A stretch of DNA of 64,000 bases. Source: Saccharina japonica (Eukaryota; Sar; Phaeophyceae; Laminariales; Laminariaceae). The notes beneath the pieces were generated by a model. It saw nothing but the letters and a program-made list of their open reading frames with translations, had not been told where the DNA came from and searched no databases. A program made the translations under genes and the position numbers. Of this stretch, positions 46,235-58,036 are shown in pieces. Position 1 is the stretch's first letter, and every line of letters begins with the position of its first letter. The DNA lies in the NCBI GenBank assembly GCA_008828725.1, contig MEHQ01003819.1, forward strand, positions 214,946-278,945, given 5' to 3'.

Positions 46235-46482
46235 GAGTCATCCCACGATAGGGGCGCAGTAGAATTTTCTGAGCTCCTCGCATGAGGAGCTCAATATCTC
46301 ACACGAAACATGACTTCGGAAGCATTCGCTCGGGCAACCCGACCAAAACTTCCAGTGTGCGGTAGTCCAAAATCAAATATACCAGTAAAATAATGATAGT
46401 ATCCGGTGGTTACTGACGTGAGGAGCACAACCGGTTTGAAAATATTGAACCTAAAAATTGTATCCCTACCGTGGGATTGCTC
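46235..46482. mobile_element. Family C miniature element (duplicated at 48213-48461)
   Basis: GAGTCATCCCACGATAGGGG to CCCTACCGTGGGATTGCTC, perfect GTTT duplication on both sides. The copy in the second tandem unit is at 48213-48461. Confidence 0.9.
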
Positions 46483-46884
46483 GTTTATTACTCGAGGAGC
46501 CACCGCCGGTTAGCGCTAGGCTTGGCTATTCTTGGCTATTGCCCCGGTGGCAAGTCGTTGAGGTTCATGATATATCGCCTCGTCGGTGGTTGTAAAAAAA
46601 GCCTAAAAACAACGATGGATCGCTTCAAGGATGTTGGCCCAGTGGGAACATGCCATGGCTAGTTTTGATGGACCCCTCCACATTAAAATCGATTCGAAGC
46701 GGTTCGATTCGATAGACCACTTTCAATAGAAGACAAAACACAAGCAGCGCTGGGGGAAAGCGATTTTCCATGCATAACGTTATCATGCGAATTTCAATGT
46801 AGTCTGAAAATGAAATGGAATTTCTGGCTATGTTGAAAAAAGACAATGTCCCGCCTGATCTTGCCGGTATGTAAATATTGCATC

Positions 46885-47131
46885 GACGCTTGCTACGATA
46901 GGGGTGCACCATGTTCTTTTCTGAGCTCCTCACTTAAGGAGCGCCATACCTCACAAAAAAAATGATTTCGCGAGGAACAAAAGTGCTGCCGGATGAGAAA
47001 TATAATGACCGAAGCATGCTCTCAACCACATTTCGTCAAAAAAATGAAATTCCGACGAATTTGGGTTAAGGAGCCCGATCGTTCAGAAAACGATTCAGCC
47101 AAAAAGTGCTACATCTGCCGTAGCACGCGTC
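46885..47131 (+). mobile_element. Family A miniature element (duplicated at 48858-49103)
   Basis: GACGCTTGCTACGATAGGGG to CTGCCGTAGCACGCGTC, perfect CATC duplication. The second-unit copy is at 48858-49103. Confidence 0.9.
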
Positions 47132-47256
47132 CATCTTGGTGTTTGTTCCATTGAGAACAACGAACGGCTAACGACGAAGTGTGCACCGTGGGTGTTCACC
47201 ATCGGACCGCCAAGCCATGGCCATGGCTCCTCGCCCTATTGTTTGTTCCTCGAGGA

Positions 47257-47514
47257 GACGCGTGCTACGATAAATTTCTAACTTTTTTGCTGAAACGTTT
47301 TCTGAACGATCGAGCTCCTTAATCCAAAATCGTCCGAATTTCATTTTTTTGTGTTGCAATGTTTTTAATACTAGACTCAGGTTATGGAGTTGTTCATCGT
47401 ACGTCGTAGCACGTTAATTTTTCTCCAAACGTTTGTTTTGGGTGAGGTACATATGACGCTCCTTAAGTGAGGAGCTCAGAAAAAACATGAGGCACCTCTA
47501 TCGCAGCCTGCGTC
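47257..47514 (-). mobile_element. Family A miniature element (duplicated at 49230-49487)
   Basis: GACGCGTGCTACGATAAATT to CTCTATCGCAGCCTGCGTC, perfect AGGA duplication. The second-unit copy is at 49230-49487. Confidence 0.9.
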
Positions 47515-50237
47515 AGGACTCGGGATGGCCTGGTAATGATAATCGTGTACGAACGTCACGCCCGAAATACGTGCAAAGGCGGCAAAGCCACAAAAGTATA
47601 ACAATAATAATAGCAGCACCTCAAGTTCCACTCCATTCAGACTCCGTATTCGTATGGATGTCTCTGTTACCGTTTAAGTAACTCGAGGTCTCGGCATGAT
47701 ATGGTGGCAATCTGGCACCTGGTACGCATGTATGTACGTGAACACAAGGGTATGTGGTATGGGATCGTTTCGGTATACTTTGTTTTGCGGTTTGCTCCAG
47801 AGGGGACNACCAGAGGATTAATTCATGGAAACTTTCCACGCATCCATGTTTTAGTTCCCCCATGGAAGTAAAGAAAATTCCACGGAAGTTGAATTCACTT
47901 GGCATCGGAAGTAAAACATGCGCCCATCGAAGTAAATCGGAGATACCAAAGTTTCATAAAGAAAACCAAAACTACTTATAATTTGCCGATGGAAGTTGAA
48001 GTTACTTCCTCCAATGGAGGAAGTGAAAAAAAACTCTCTACAGAGGATAAAACGACCCCGTGCAACTTAGTCCACGGAAGTAAAAACTGAAAATATTTAG
48101 ACAAATAACGTGAGAGATCGCGACGTCTTGAGCTTTTCCCTCGTGGGTTTGGCCGACTGGTTAGTTTTTGTGGTTTTTGGACGATCGAGCTGGGCTTGCG
48201 ACCGCTATGTTTGAGTCATCCCACGGTAGGGGCGCAGTAGAATTTTTCTGAGCTCCTCACATGAGGAGCTCAATATCTCACACGAAACGTGGCTTCGGAA
48301 GCATTCGCTCGGGCAACCCGACCAAAACTTCCAATGTGCGGTAGTCCAAAATCAAATATACCAGTAAAATAATAATAGTATCCGGTGGTTACTGACGTGA
48401 GGAGCACAACCGGTCTGAAAATGTTGAACCTAAAAGTTGTATCCCTACCGTGGGATTGCTCGTTTATTACTCGAGGAGCCACCGCCGGTTAGCGCTGGGC
48501 TTGGCTATTCTTGGCCCCGGTGGCAAGTCGTTGAGGTTCATGATATATCGCCTCGTCGGTGGTTGTCAAAAAAGCCTAAAAACAACGATGGATCGCTTCA
48601 AGGATGTTGGCGCAGTGGGAACATGCCATGGCTAGTTTTGATGAACCCCTCCACATTAAAATCGATTCGAAGCGATTCGATTCGATAGACCACTTTCAAT
48701 AGAAGACAAAACACAAACAGCGCTGGGGGAAAGCGATTTTCCATGCATGACGTTATCATGCGAATTTCAATGTAGTCTGAAAATGAAATGGAATTTCTGG
48801 TTATGTTGAAAAAAGACAATGTCCCGCCTGATCTTGCCGGTATATAAATATTGCATCGACGCTTGCTACGATAGAGGTGCACCATGTTCTTTTCTGAGCT
48901 CCTCACTTAAGGAGCGCCATACCTCACAAAAAAAATGATTTCGCGAGGACCAAAAGTGCTGCCGGATGAGAAATATAATGACCGAAGCATGCTCTCAACC
49001 ACATTTCGTCAAAAAAATGAAATTCCGACGAATTTGGGTTAAGGAGCCCGATCGTTCAGAAAACGATTCAGCCAAAAAGTGCTACATCTGCCGTAGCACG
49101 CGTCCATCTTGGTGTTTGTTCCATTGAGAACAACGAACGGCTAACGACGAAGTGTGCACCGTGGGTGTTCACCATCGGGCCGCCAAGCCATGGCCATGGC
49201 TCCTCGCCCTATTGTTTGTTCCTCGAGGAGACGCGTGCTACGATAAATTTCTAACTTTTTTGCTGAAACGTTTTCTGAACGATCGAGCTCCTTAATCCAA
49301 AATCGTCCGAATTTCATTTTTTTGTGTTGCAATGTTTTTAATACTAGACTCAGGTTATGGAGTTGTTCATCGTACGTCGTAGCACGTTAATTTTTCTCCA
49401 AACGTTTGTTTTGGGTGAGGTACATATGACGCTCCTTAAGTGAGGAGCTCAGAAAAAACATGAGGCACCTCTATCGCAGCCTGCGTCAGGACTCGGGATG
49501 GCCTGGTAATGATAATCGTGTACGAACGTCACGCCCGAAATACGTGCAAAGGCGGCAAAGCCACAAAAGTATAACAATAATAATAGCAGCACCTCAAGTT
49601 CCACTCCATTCAGACTCCGTATTCGTATGGACGTCTCTGTTACCGTTTAAGTAACTCGAAGTCTCGGCATGATATGGTGGCAATCTGGCACCTGGTACGC
49701 ATGTATGTACGTGAACACAAGGGTATGTGGTATGGGATCGTTTCGGTATACTTTGTTTTGCGGTTTGCTCCAGAGGGGACAGCACCGTAAAACAACCATG
49801 TATGTATGTGTGTGTGCGCCGTGAGTGTTTACGATTGGGCAGCCAAGGCATGGCTACGCTTCCTCGCCCCGTTTCATTGAACTCGAGGTCTCGGGACGGC
49901 CTGGTGAATAAGGCCGAAATAAAGTGACGCCAAACAAAGTGCTACACCTATCGCCTATCGTTCTATGGCATGCGTCATCGGCAAAAACTTCCCACGAAGA
50001 CGATGGTTAGGGCCCGCTTGACACAAAACAAAAAAAAACGAATCGATTTCTAATCGATATTATTTTCATGAACCGAGTTAAAATTTCATATGATTGGTAA
50101 AAAAACGCGACACCAAGAAGGCATTTGTAATTGAGGGCGAGGGAAAGTCGATCATATCGAATCGCAAAAGAAGACCCAACATACCTACGTATTGTGATGC
50201 AGATCGAATCGAATCGATTCTATATTTGACTTCCCTT

Positions 50238-51594
50238 CTTCCCCTCGCTGCCTCGGCAAGGTTTTTTCTTTGGCATGGCCCATACCGAGGGGGGGGGTCT
50301 TTCTAGCGAGCAAGGCTAGACTCACCCTCAAGCGGACCGATACCTTCTTGCTGCTGCGCGCCCGCCGCGAAGCGTGTGCAGCGGTGGAGTTGGGTCGGCA
50401 CTGGTGCGTCAGGCGCAAAAGTCCAGATGCACGGGCCTTTTTGGCCGTCGGTGTAGACAGCAATGTCCATCTCACTTTTGTGCGCGGAGGCAGACGCCAT
50501 CAGAAAGGTGGACGGACACTACGTACACAGCCCTAGGTATGTTTGCTAGAGGGAGCTGTACTGTCTCAGTAACCTGGCTTCGCCATCAAAGGAGGAGGGA
50601 GCGTGTGGCGACGAGCTGTTGTTGGACTGGTCAATCCCTTCAGCGCGAGAATTTTTATTTTTCAGACCAAGCACCCTGAGTGCAACGAGAGAGAAAGCGA
50701 GGAGCCGACTGGGAAGGACAGCAACGAGAGCGTGTACGGACGGAGCGGGTCGAGTGTGGTCGTGCTAGGACTGGCCGAGCGGCACCGGAGCGGCGCGCCT
50801 GAGCAGCAGCACAGCAGCGCGCCGGCGCAGCAGCACAGCAGCGCACAGGAGAAGCGATCCGGAGCACGGACGACATCGACCCGTGACGGACGAACATTTT
50901 TGTTTTTCTGTTGACAAATTCTTCGCTTTTTCCCCCGAATGTTGTTGTTGGGTCGGTGTGGATGACGTCACTGGTTTTGTAGAGAGACGCGGCAGAGATG
51001 GCGCGGACACCCCGGGTGCCTTCATTGTGTGCCTGATCGTGGAAGACCCCTTCAATGTGGAACGATTCCTAATCAGTGTCGATGTTTATAATGCTGTGCC
51101 TAACACAGACCGTTCAGGATAGATTCGGGTAATTGTCAATGGACATGATGGCTTTGGTTGGCTGTTCTTTTTCACTTTGTGCCCGCGGACTGTCATTCTG
51201 GCAGCACTTCAGACAGCAGCTGCGTGCTCCATCTTGTTCCCACGCATACCGTGTGTTTTTGTACAGACAGCACTTCAGACAGTAGTTACGCTGTAGTCGG
51301 CAAATTCATTGGTAAAGAGTGGGAGGGGGGGGGGGGGGACGATGCTGCTGTAGTCGAATGGAGATTGCGGGCGTGTAGTTCAGTTTTGGACACGCCTAAC
51401 ATGCTGTAGGGGTTTTAGGTGTACATCTTCGGACTTGTGTATCCTTTCCCTCCTAAGTGTGCGTGTTCTTTAGGATTCTCTGATGGCTCTAGCACTCTTG
51501 TGACCACGGACCGTGATCTTGCTAGATCAGACTATTGGGATTAGCAACTGAAACGAGTTTAATGTGAAGACAACAACAACAACAACAACAACAA
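50238..51594 (+). mobile_element. 1.36-kb dispersed repeat with (CAA)n tail, plus-strand copy
   Basis: Near-identical to 61381-60074 on the other strand. It ends in ACGAGTTTAATGTGAAG followed by about eight CAA units, a simple-repeat tail of the kind seen in non-LTR retroelements. Both long copies begin at the same TTCCCCTCGCTGCCTCGG. A frame shared by both copies contains VDDVTGFVERRGRDGAD and FNVERFLISVDVYNAVP; I do not recognise it. No reverse transcriptase is visible. Confidence 0.65.
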
Positions 51595-53620
51595 TTTGAA
51601 GACGGGGAGGGGGTTCATCCAACTTGCATGGCATGTTCCCAATGGGCCAACGTCCCCAAGGCAATGCATCGCTGTTTGGGCATTATCGACAACCACCAAC
51701 GAGTTCCTCGGCCCACCCAATAAAAGCTGAGAGTGATAGCTTCCTAGCCTGCGACGTAAAACATGAAGCAGAGGCTGTCGGCGACGTGCACGCGACGATT
51801 CACGCCGTCGCTCTCATCTGCTCATCTGCTCTCCTCGATGCTTGTCAGCCCGGTGTTGCGTAAGGAGGCGTATTATAGAATGCTGCGCCGGTATCCGACA
51901 ATATGAACGTTTCAAGAACATACGTACCCCGTTAGTGGTTTCCAGATAAGAACCAAGAGCCGTATGTTTTATCTCAATCGACTTGAATTCCATTCGGTTG
52001 ATAAAAACGATGGAAAATTGCAACTCTCTTCGGGTTGAAACTTTCCGTTCGTTGAGACGGTTGACAAAGAAACGAACGTTTCAAATCGATTCGACGTGAT
52101 TTTTGTTTTTTCATGAAGGGAATTGAAGTTGCATTTGAATAGGGAAAAAATGAATCGCCAGTATGTAAGTTGTTTAGGGCGAGGGCAAATGTCGATCCTC
52201 TCGAAATTATTTAAAAAAAAACAGCTTTTCCTGTTTTCTTGCTTTTTTCCCCAGTTCCTGTTTTTTCCCCAGTTCTTAACGAGCATCTTTTTTTTTTTCA
52301 AATTTTCCAATATTGTTTATATAAAAGCAGGAAAAGCAAGAAAAAATGATTTATTTGGAAAGTTTGGAATTTTAACAGAGAGAGCAAAAATATGTGGAAG
52401 GCTTCGCATTCCAATATTTGGATTTTTTTTTTGGAAACTATGCAAATTCTACAAATTGCGCGAAAACATTATTTGGAAATTTTGAGGAAAAGTAGCTGGA
52501 TAAGAACGACCCTTTTTTTATTGGAATGCGAAGCCTTAGCCTTCCAATCATTTTGTCCTTTCAAAAATTTCCCAAAAATCGAACTATTATATTTTCTCTT
52601 TTCCCCTCTTTTTTTGGAATTTTGTTCTGGAAACTATGGGGGAAAAGTTGCTGGATAGGAATGGCCCCTAAACGTCTCGACATGATCGCATCAACAATCA
52701 ACATGGGGAAGTAGACGTCCATCTCACATTGGTTTTTCTACGAGCCTACAACGCTGTTTTAAGAAACGCCTGCCAAAGTACTCCTCGTACGGCAGCAGTA
52801 GAACAGTTGTCCCATGATAATGCCCCAGACGCGTGCAGTTATCTGTTATCTGTGGGCCCGTATGAGACTATTAATAGTATATGTTTTTCTTCGATGAATA
52901 TCATAGGACGGCTTCTGCTTCTTGCACCATTTGTATTATTTTTATTTCATATATAGGTCATTGTTTTTATTGTCTTTTTGGTGCAATTGTTCTTTTTTTT
53001 TCATTTTTCTGATTTGGTTCATGTCGTTTTGTGTTCTCGTACCCGGTACGTGACACTTCACTTGCTACTCATTATTTTGCTTATATTTTGTTTTGGTTTT
53101 TATCTGTCTCACAATCTGTGACGACATAATTTGTACCAGGTATCTCTCTAGCATTTCGAGTAGGAATCCGGATAGACACTGGGCGTAGTTGTGGTGTCGT
53201 TGGATACGTAGAAACAGGAAAGAACGAAGAACACACGTGTGTTATATCAACTACAAAACGCGAATCACGCTGAAAAACATGCTCACAAAACTGGACGCTC
53301 GGGAAGTACCTGTTTAGTAGATGCCGAGCTTGGTCAAACTCCAACCACCCGGCCGACCGAGATATCTGCCGCAACTGCTGCTGATGAAGGGGCTGCGTGG
53401 GTCACACCTCGTATTATATAGAGCGCTCGTTCGCTTGTTCCAACACAAGAGGCCAGCAGGAGGAGGAGGAGTAGGCGTGACAATGGAAGCGTGTATTTGT
53501 CGTTGTGATGTGGGCATGAGACACACGGATATATGTTGCCTGTGAACCAAACTTGAAATACGCGTACCGATATAATATATATACGAAGAAACAGTCAATA
53601 AGCAATTGGCAAAATATATA
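51595..53620. other. No gene recognised; T-rich and A-rich tracts
   Basis: Long T runs produce spurious Phe/Lys-rich frames. The 52.2-52.7 kb section looks like a degenerate repeat with inner inverted and direct copies. Confidence 0.45.
52395..52536. repeat. Short inverted repeat in T-rich sequence
   Basis: AAGGCTTCGCATTCCAA at the left and TTGGAATGCGAAGCCTT at the right. The neighbouring GGAAACTATG ... GCTGGATA blocks recur as direct repeats (about 52432-52505 and 52627-52660). Confidence 0.7.
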
Positions 53621-53831
53621 TGTTGTTGTTGTTGTTGTCTTCACATTAAACTCGTTTCAGTTGCTAATCCCTATAGTCTGATCTAGCAAGATCACAGCCC
53701 GTGGTCACAAAAGTGCTAGAGCCATCAGAGAATCCTAAAGAACACGCACACTTAGCAGGGAAAGGATACACAAGTCCGAAGAGGTACACCTAAAAAAACG
53801 AGTTTAATGTGAAGAAAACAACAACAACAAC
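53621..53831 (-). mobile_element. 5'-truncated (CAA)n-tail repeat fragment and adjacent opposite tail
   Basis: 53621-53793 is the terminal ~170 bp of the 1.36-kb repeat in minus orientation, tail included. 53797-53831 is a second tail (ACGAGTTTAATGTGAAG plus CAA units) in plus orientation. The short length suggests 5' truncation as in reverse-transcribed elements, or inversion of a tail. Confidence 0.6.
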
Positions 53832-54238
53832 CTCACAAAAACGGCCTGAGCTTCCGACTTTTACTAAATTTGACGGATTCACTTTGAACCAGCCTGTAAC
53901 AAAAACACATTTTTTTCAAAATATATTTTTTTATTTTCATATTTCAATTTTCATGATTTCCGCGATTTATTTAAAAAAATTATATATGGGGATCTTTTTG
54001 GTGCCAGTATAATATTACCTGGTATATTATATTAGTTTGATAACTGCTGTAAGTACCTATTAATTACTCGTCACGTATATATATAAAAAAAGAATGGAAA
54101 ATAGCAACTAGCAGCTGTACCGGTCATCTTTGCCTCGTGGAGGTGTTAATACATATGAACACGCGGTACATGGAACATATCATATAGGTATATTAAATAT
54201 ATAATGTACCTGGTATATTGTACCTGTGTATTTACCAG

Positions 54239-54634
54239 GGCTTTCCTCGGGAAAATTCCCGAAGATTTCGGGAATCGAGTAAATCAGCCATATCATCCTA
54301 ACCAATGTCGAATAACCAATGTTAAAAACACCACAAGCAAGACCAAACCACGGCGAATCAAATGACGACGTTTTTTTTTTTTGTTACGATGTAGGAGCCG
54401 CGGTATGGCCACGGGAATTTTACCACGGGAATTTGCTTTTGAATTCCCGTGGTAAAATTCCCGTGGCCATACCGCGGTTCCTACTTCGTAAAAATAAATG
54501 AAAACGCCGTCATTCGATTCGCCGTGGTTTGGTCTTTCTTGTGGTACTTTTTCCATTGTTTATTCCTCCTTGGTTAGTTTGATATGGTTGATTTACCTCG
54601 ATTCCCGAAACGTTCGGGAATTTTCCCGAGGAGC
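54239..54634. repeat. ~395-bp imperfect palindrome (giant hairpin)
   Basis: The left arm (CCTCGGGAAAATTCCCGAAG ... ACCACGGCGAATCAAATGACG) is the reverse complement of the right arm with scattered mismatches. The centre near 54437 lies in GAATTTGCTTTTGAATTC. Both strands therefore show the same spurious reading frame. Confidence 0.85.
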
Positions 54635-54650
54635 CTCTTGGTATATACGA

Positions 54651-55980
54651 GTACTAGAGGCGTCGTTCGGCGTGCGTGCTGATCCCGTTTGGTTATCCCG
54701 TGCACGCTGAAGACGCGGTAATAGTTCCCGCGGGAATTGGGAAGTCGATTATTCCACGAGAATTTCCCGCACGGGAACGGGAATCCACGGGAAATCAGTT
54801 ATTCCAAGAAATCTGTTATGGTGGGAACGGGATTATCAAGATTTCTCCGGGAAGTGTTTGGATGGGATCACGGGAACCAAATTTGCACGGGAATGGGAAA
54901 CACATGAATACGAGTATTTCATCTTGAATTAAGCGTACGTACCATATAATATACGTATAATATAATATGTATGTACCTGGTATATAATAAGTATGTATAT
55001 TCAAGTACTAGAGGCGTCGTTCGGCGCGCGTGCTGATCCTGGTTGATTATCCCGTGCACGCTGAAGACGCGGGAATAGTTCCCGCGGGAACTTGGAAGTC
55101 GAAATTTCAACGGGAATTTCCCGCGCGGGAACGGGAATCCACGGGAATTCAGCTATTTCCAAGAAATATCTGTTTATGGTGGGAACGGGAGTTATCAGAA
55201 TTTTCTTCCGGGATTTTTTTGGGCGGGATCACTGGAACGAGATTGGCACGGGAATGGGAAAAACATGAATACGAGTATTTCATCTTGAATTAAGCGTACG
55301 TACCATATAATATACGTATAATATAATACATATGTACCTGGTATATAATAAGTATGTATATTCAAGTACTAGAGGCGTCGTTCGGCGCGCGTGCTGATCC
55401 TGGTTGATTATCCCGTGCACGCTGAAGACGCGGGAATAGTTCCCGCGGGAACTTGGAAGTCGAAATTTCAACGGGAATTTCCTGCGCGGGAACGGGAATC
55501 CACGGGAATTCAGCTATTTCCAAGAAATCTGTTATTGGTGGGAACGGGCATTATCAAGATTTTCTCCGGGATAGTTTGGGTGGATTCACGGGAACAAGAT
55601 TGGCACGGGGAACGGGAAAAACATGAATACGAGTATTTCATCTTGAATTAAGCGTACGTACCATATAATATACGTATAATATAATATGTATGTACCTGGT
55701 ATATAATAAGTATGTATATTCAAGTACTAGAGGCGTCGTTCGGCGCGCGTGCTGATCCTGGTTGATTATCCCGTGCACGCTGAAGACGCGGGAATAGTTC
55801 CCGCGGGAACTTGGAAGTCGAAATTTCAACGGGAATTTCCCGCGCGGGAACGGGAATCCACGGGAATTCAGCTATTTCCAAGAAATCTGTTATGGTGGGA
55901 ACGGGATTATCAAGATTTCTCCGGGATTTTTTTGGGTGGGATCACGGGAACGAGATTGGCACGGGAACGGGAAAAAACAC
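54651..55980. repeat. Tandem array, four units of ~358 bp
   Basis: Units begin with GTACTAGAGGCGTCGTTCGG at 54651, 55005, 55366 and 55724 (periods 354, 361, 358). Each contains a GGGAATT-rich half and an AT-rich half with TACCTGGTATA. The last unit lacks the AT-rich half and runs into the terminal repeat. Confidence 0.9.
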
Positions 55981-56025
55981 AATTCCCGTGAAATCCTGCG
56001 GGAATTTTCCCGAGGAAGGCCCTGG

Positions 56026-58036
56026 AAATTTCGACATCCCCCCCCTATATTTGGTTTCCCAAAAATGTAATTGGGAGTGTGGCGAGTGTGGTGTAGATTT
56101 GTTTTTTTTCGGAGACTGCTTGATTGCCTGTCGCATATTCAGGGGACTCAAGACCCTTTTTGTTTTTCCAGTACGTATTGCTTTTCCTGTTTCTGTTTTT
56201 TATTTGCTTTCGATTTATCACTTTCAGGCAACTGGATTGCTATCATGGCTGTTCTTCATACATAAATGCCAGTTTGTGGTCACAAAACTACGAACAACAG
56301 GATACTCAGCTCAGTGCAGTAAGCAGAGCAGACAAGAGATGCCATATACGACAGGCAGACCTACCCTGCTGCATCCATGCATGATGCGAAAATAAGAGAA
56401 AACAAAAAAAAACACAGATGAACCAGGATGAACAAACAAGACACACAAAACAAACAAAAGGTTAACAGAAGGCAAAGGAAGAGGGCTGTGAGTTGGCTGG
56501 AGTTTCCGGCTAGTTATTAGTTGACTGGCGCTAGCCAGCCAACTAGTCGACTAAAGTCAGGCGAGCGAAGCGAGCTAACCCCCCCCCCCCCCCGGCCGAG
56601 GGGGCCCCGCTGGAGGTGCCCCCGGAGGAGCCGCCGGAGGCGCCTCCGGAGGATCCCGCTGGAGTCGCCGCCGGAGGCAAAAATCACGCTGTTTGGCTTC
56701 ATTTCACACACACAAAGTATGATAAATGCTTCAAGTGTATCTCTGGTTTTGATCACGAAACAGGTATATTTCTAAACTTCGTCTCAGTTTGTCGGATATT
56801 AAAGAGATGCACCAGAATTATATGGTACATACTCGTGAGGCAGGCAGTAGCACATCACCAGTACGAACTAAAAATAGGACCCAAAATAGACTGGGATCGA
56901 CACACAGCTTAGGGCGAGCATCACGCAAACACCCGAGCCAGAGGTGCTCATCATCCAGTTAACACACATATGACAAAGGGATACTTGTATTATTACAACA
57001 GTAATAGCACGTTGGGACAAAGTACCGTCATCACAGTTGACCGCATGAACCATACTACCAGAGTTCTACCTTTTACTGCTGTATACTCGTTCGGTCCGTC
57101 CGGCATTAAATATTTCCAATGACGTTTATAGTCATAACGTCATAACTCTGTAGGACATAGTCGTTTGGTGTAGTGTAGTGATGCTAGGTATAAGAGAGGA
57201 CAGGGTATCCCTAGCCAGGTCAGCCTATGGAACGGGTACTCGTTGGTACTCACGTGTGTTGTTTGCGTAGAGATAGAAGAAGAGCAGGTTTATTCCGTTT
57301 TCGCGTGATGAACGACTGAGAAGGCAGGTGAGATGGCTAAAAGCCATCGGGAACCATCCCTGGTTCCCACCTAAGATACCGCCTTCCAAGTACTACCAAT
57401 ACGATTATTATACCTGATACCAGGTATTTACCAGGCGTTTCCACATCATGCCAGCAGTACCATAACACTAGCCCACCCTGATGAGCCGTATATGCAGAAA
57501 TATGAGAAATTCGTGGAAACCCCGATTCCACGAACTAAAACATGAGTCGAAGATGCGGCTCCTCAAAACCCACTCCCACACCTCTGAACGGCAAGGCTAC
57601 GAAGCCGAGCAAGGAACGTCAAAAAAGAAGAAACGTTGGAACCGAAATCCTGCAGTCATTGTACATGAACTGCCCTCCCGGCTCGAGAGCGGGGCTCGGT
57701 AGAACTGATAACACTGGAAAACTAGACACTTAAAAACTTCCCCGAAACCCGGCCCAAAACATTCAGAAAGCGCGTCCTGAGCCCCAAGTTAGTGGCTCGA
57801 TTATCCAGACCCGCCCCGGCATTGAGCGGGGGGGGGTCGGCGGGACGAATTACGCTAAAACTACCCCCAAAACCGCCCCAGAAAAAATATCAGAAAGTGG
57901 TAGGCGATACTGAGAAGAAAAACAGTCCGAACCGAAAACTCGGAAAACGTCGCAAATACAAACTACAAAGAGGTTCCGCCCCAATCCCCTGAAACAACAT
58001 GAGAAAAGAATCGAGCGCAGCGGCGACGCGAAAAAT
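56026..58036. other. No gene recognised; poly-C tract and possible Gypsy 3' flank
   Basis: Contains a C run and a GGAG-rich GC block (56579-56690). At 57792-57992 a Pro/Lys-rich frame (PPKPPQKKYQKVVGDTEKK) has no recognised domain. An LTR of the Gypsy remnant would be expected here, but I see no partner copy. Confidence 0.4.

Larger units (their letters stand above)
45832..49780. repeat. 1.97-kb near-identical tandem duplication split by one N
   Basis: 45832-47807 and 47809-49780 match base for base apart from a few substitutions and small indels (for example one copy has an extra CTTGGCTATT near 46530). The first unit ends and the second begins exactly at the N at 47808. Each holds one C and two A elements. 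Confidence 0.93.
54235..56025. mobile_element. 1.79-kb terminal-inverted-repeat element holding a hairpin and a tandem array
   Basis: The left end CCAGGGCTTTCCTCGGGAAA and the reverse complement of the right end (CCAGGGCCTTCCTCGGGAAA) match over about 27 bp. Inside are a long palindrome (54239-54634) and four tandem units (54651-55980), all rich in CGGGAATT-type motifs. No coding potential was recognised. Confidence 0.6.

Noticed and set aside
50010..52680. Third family B-like element (GGGCCCGCTTGAC ... GGCCCCTAA)
   Set aside because: The ends are only loosely alike, the interior differs and no clean TTA duplication could be confirmed.
56579..56700. GC-rich Pro/Glu coding-looking stretch
   Set aside because: Short GGAG-type repetition next to a poly-C run gives open frames on both strands; no splice or domain support.
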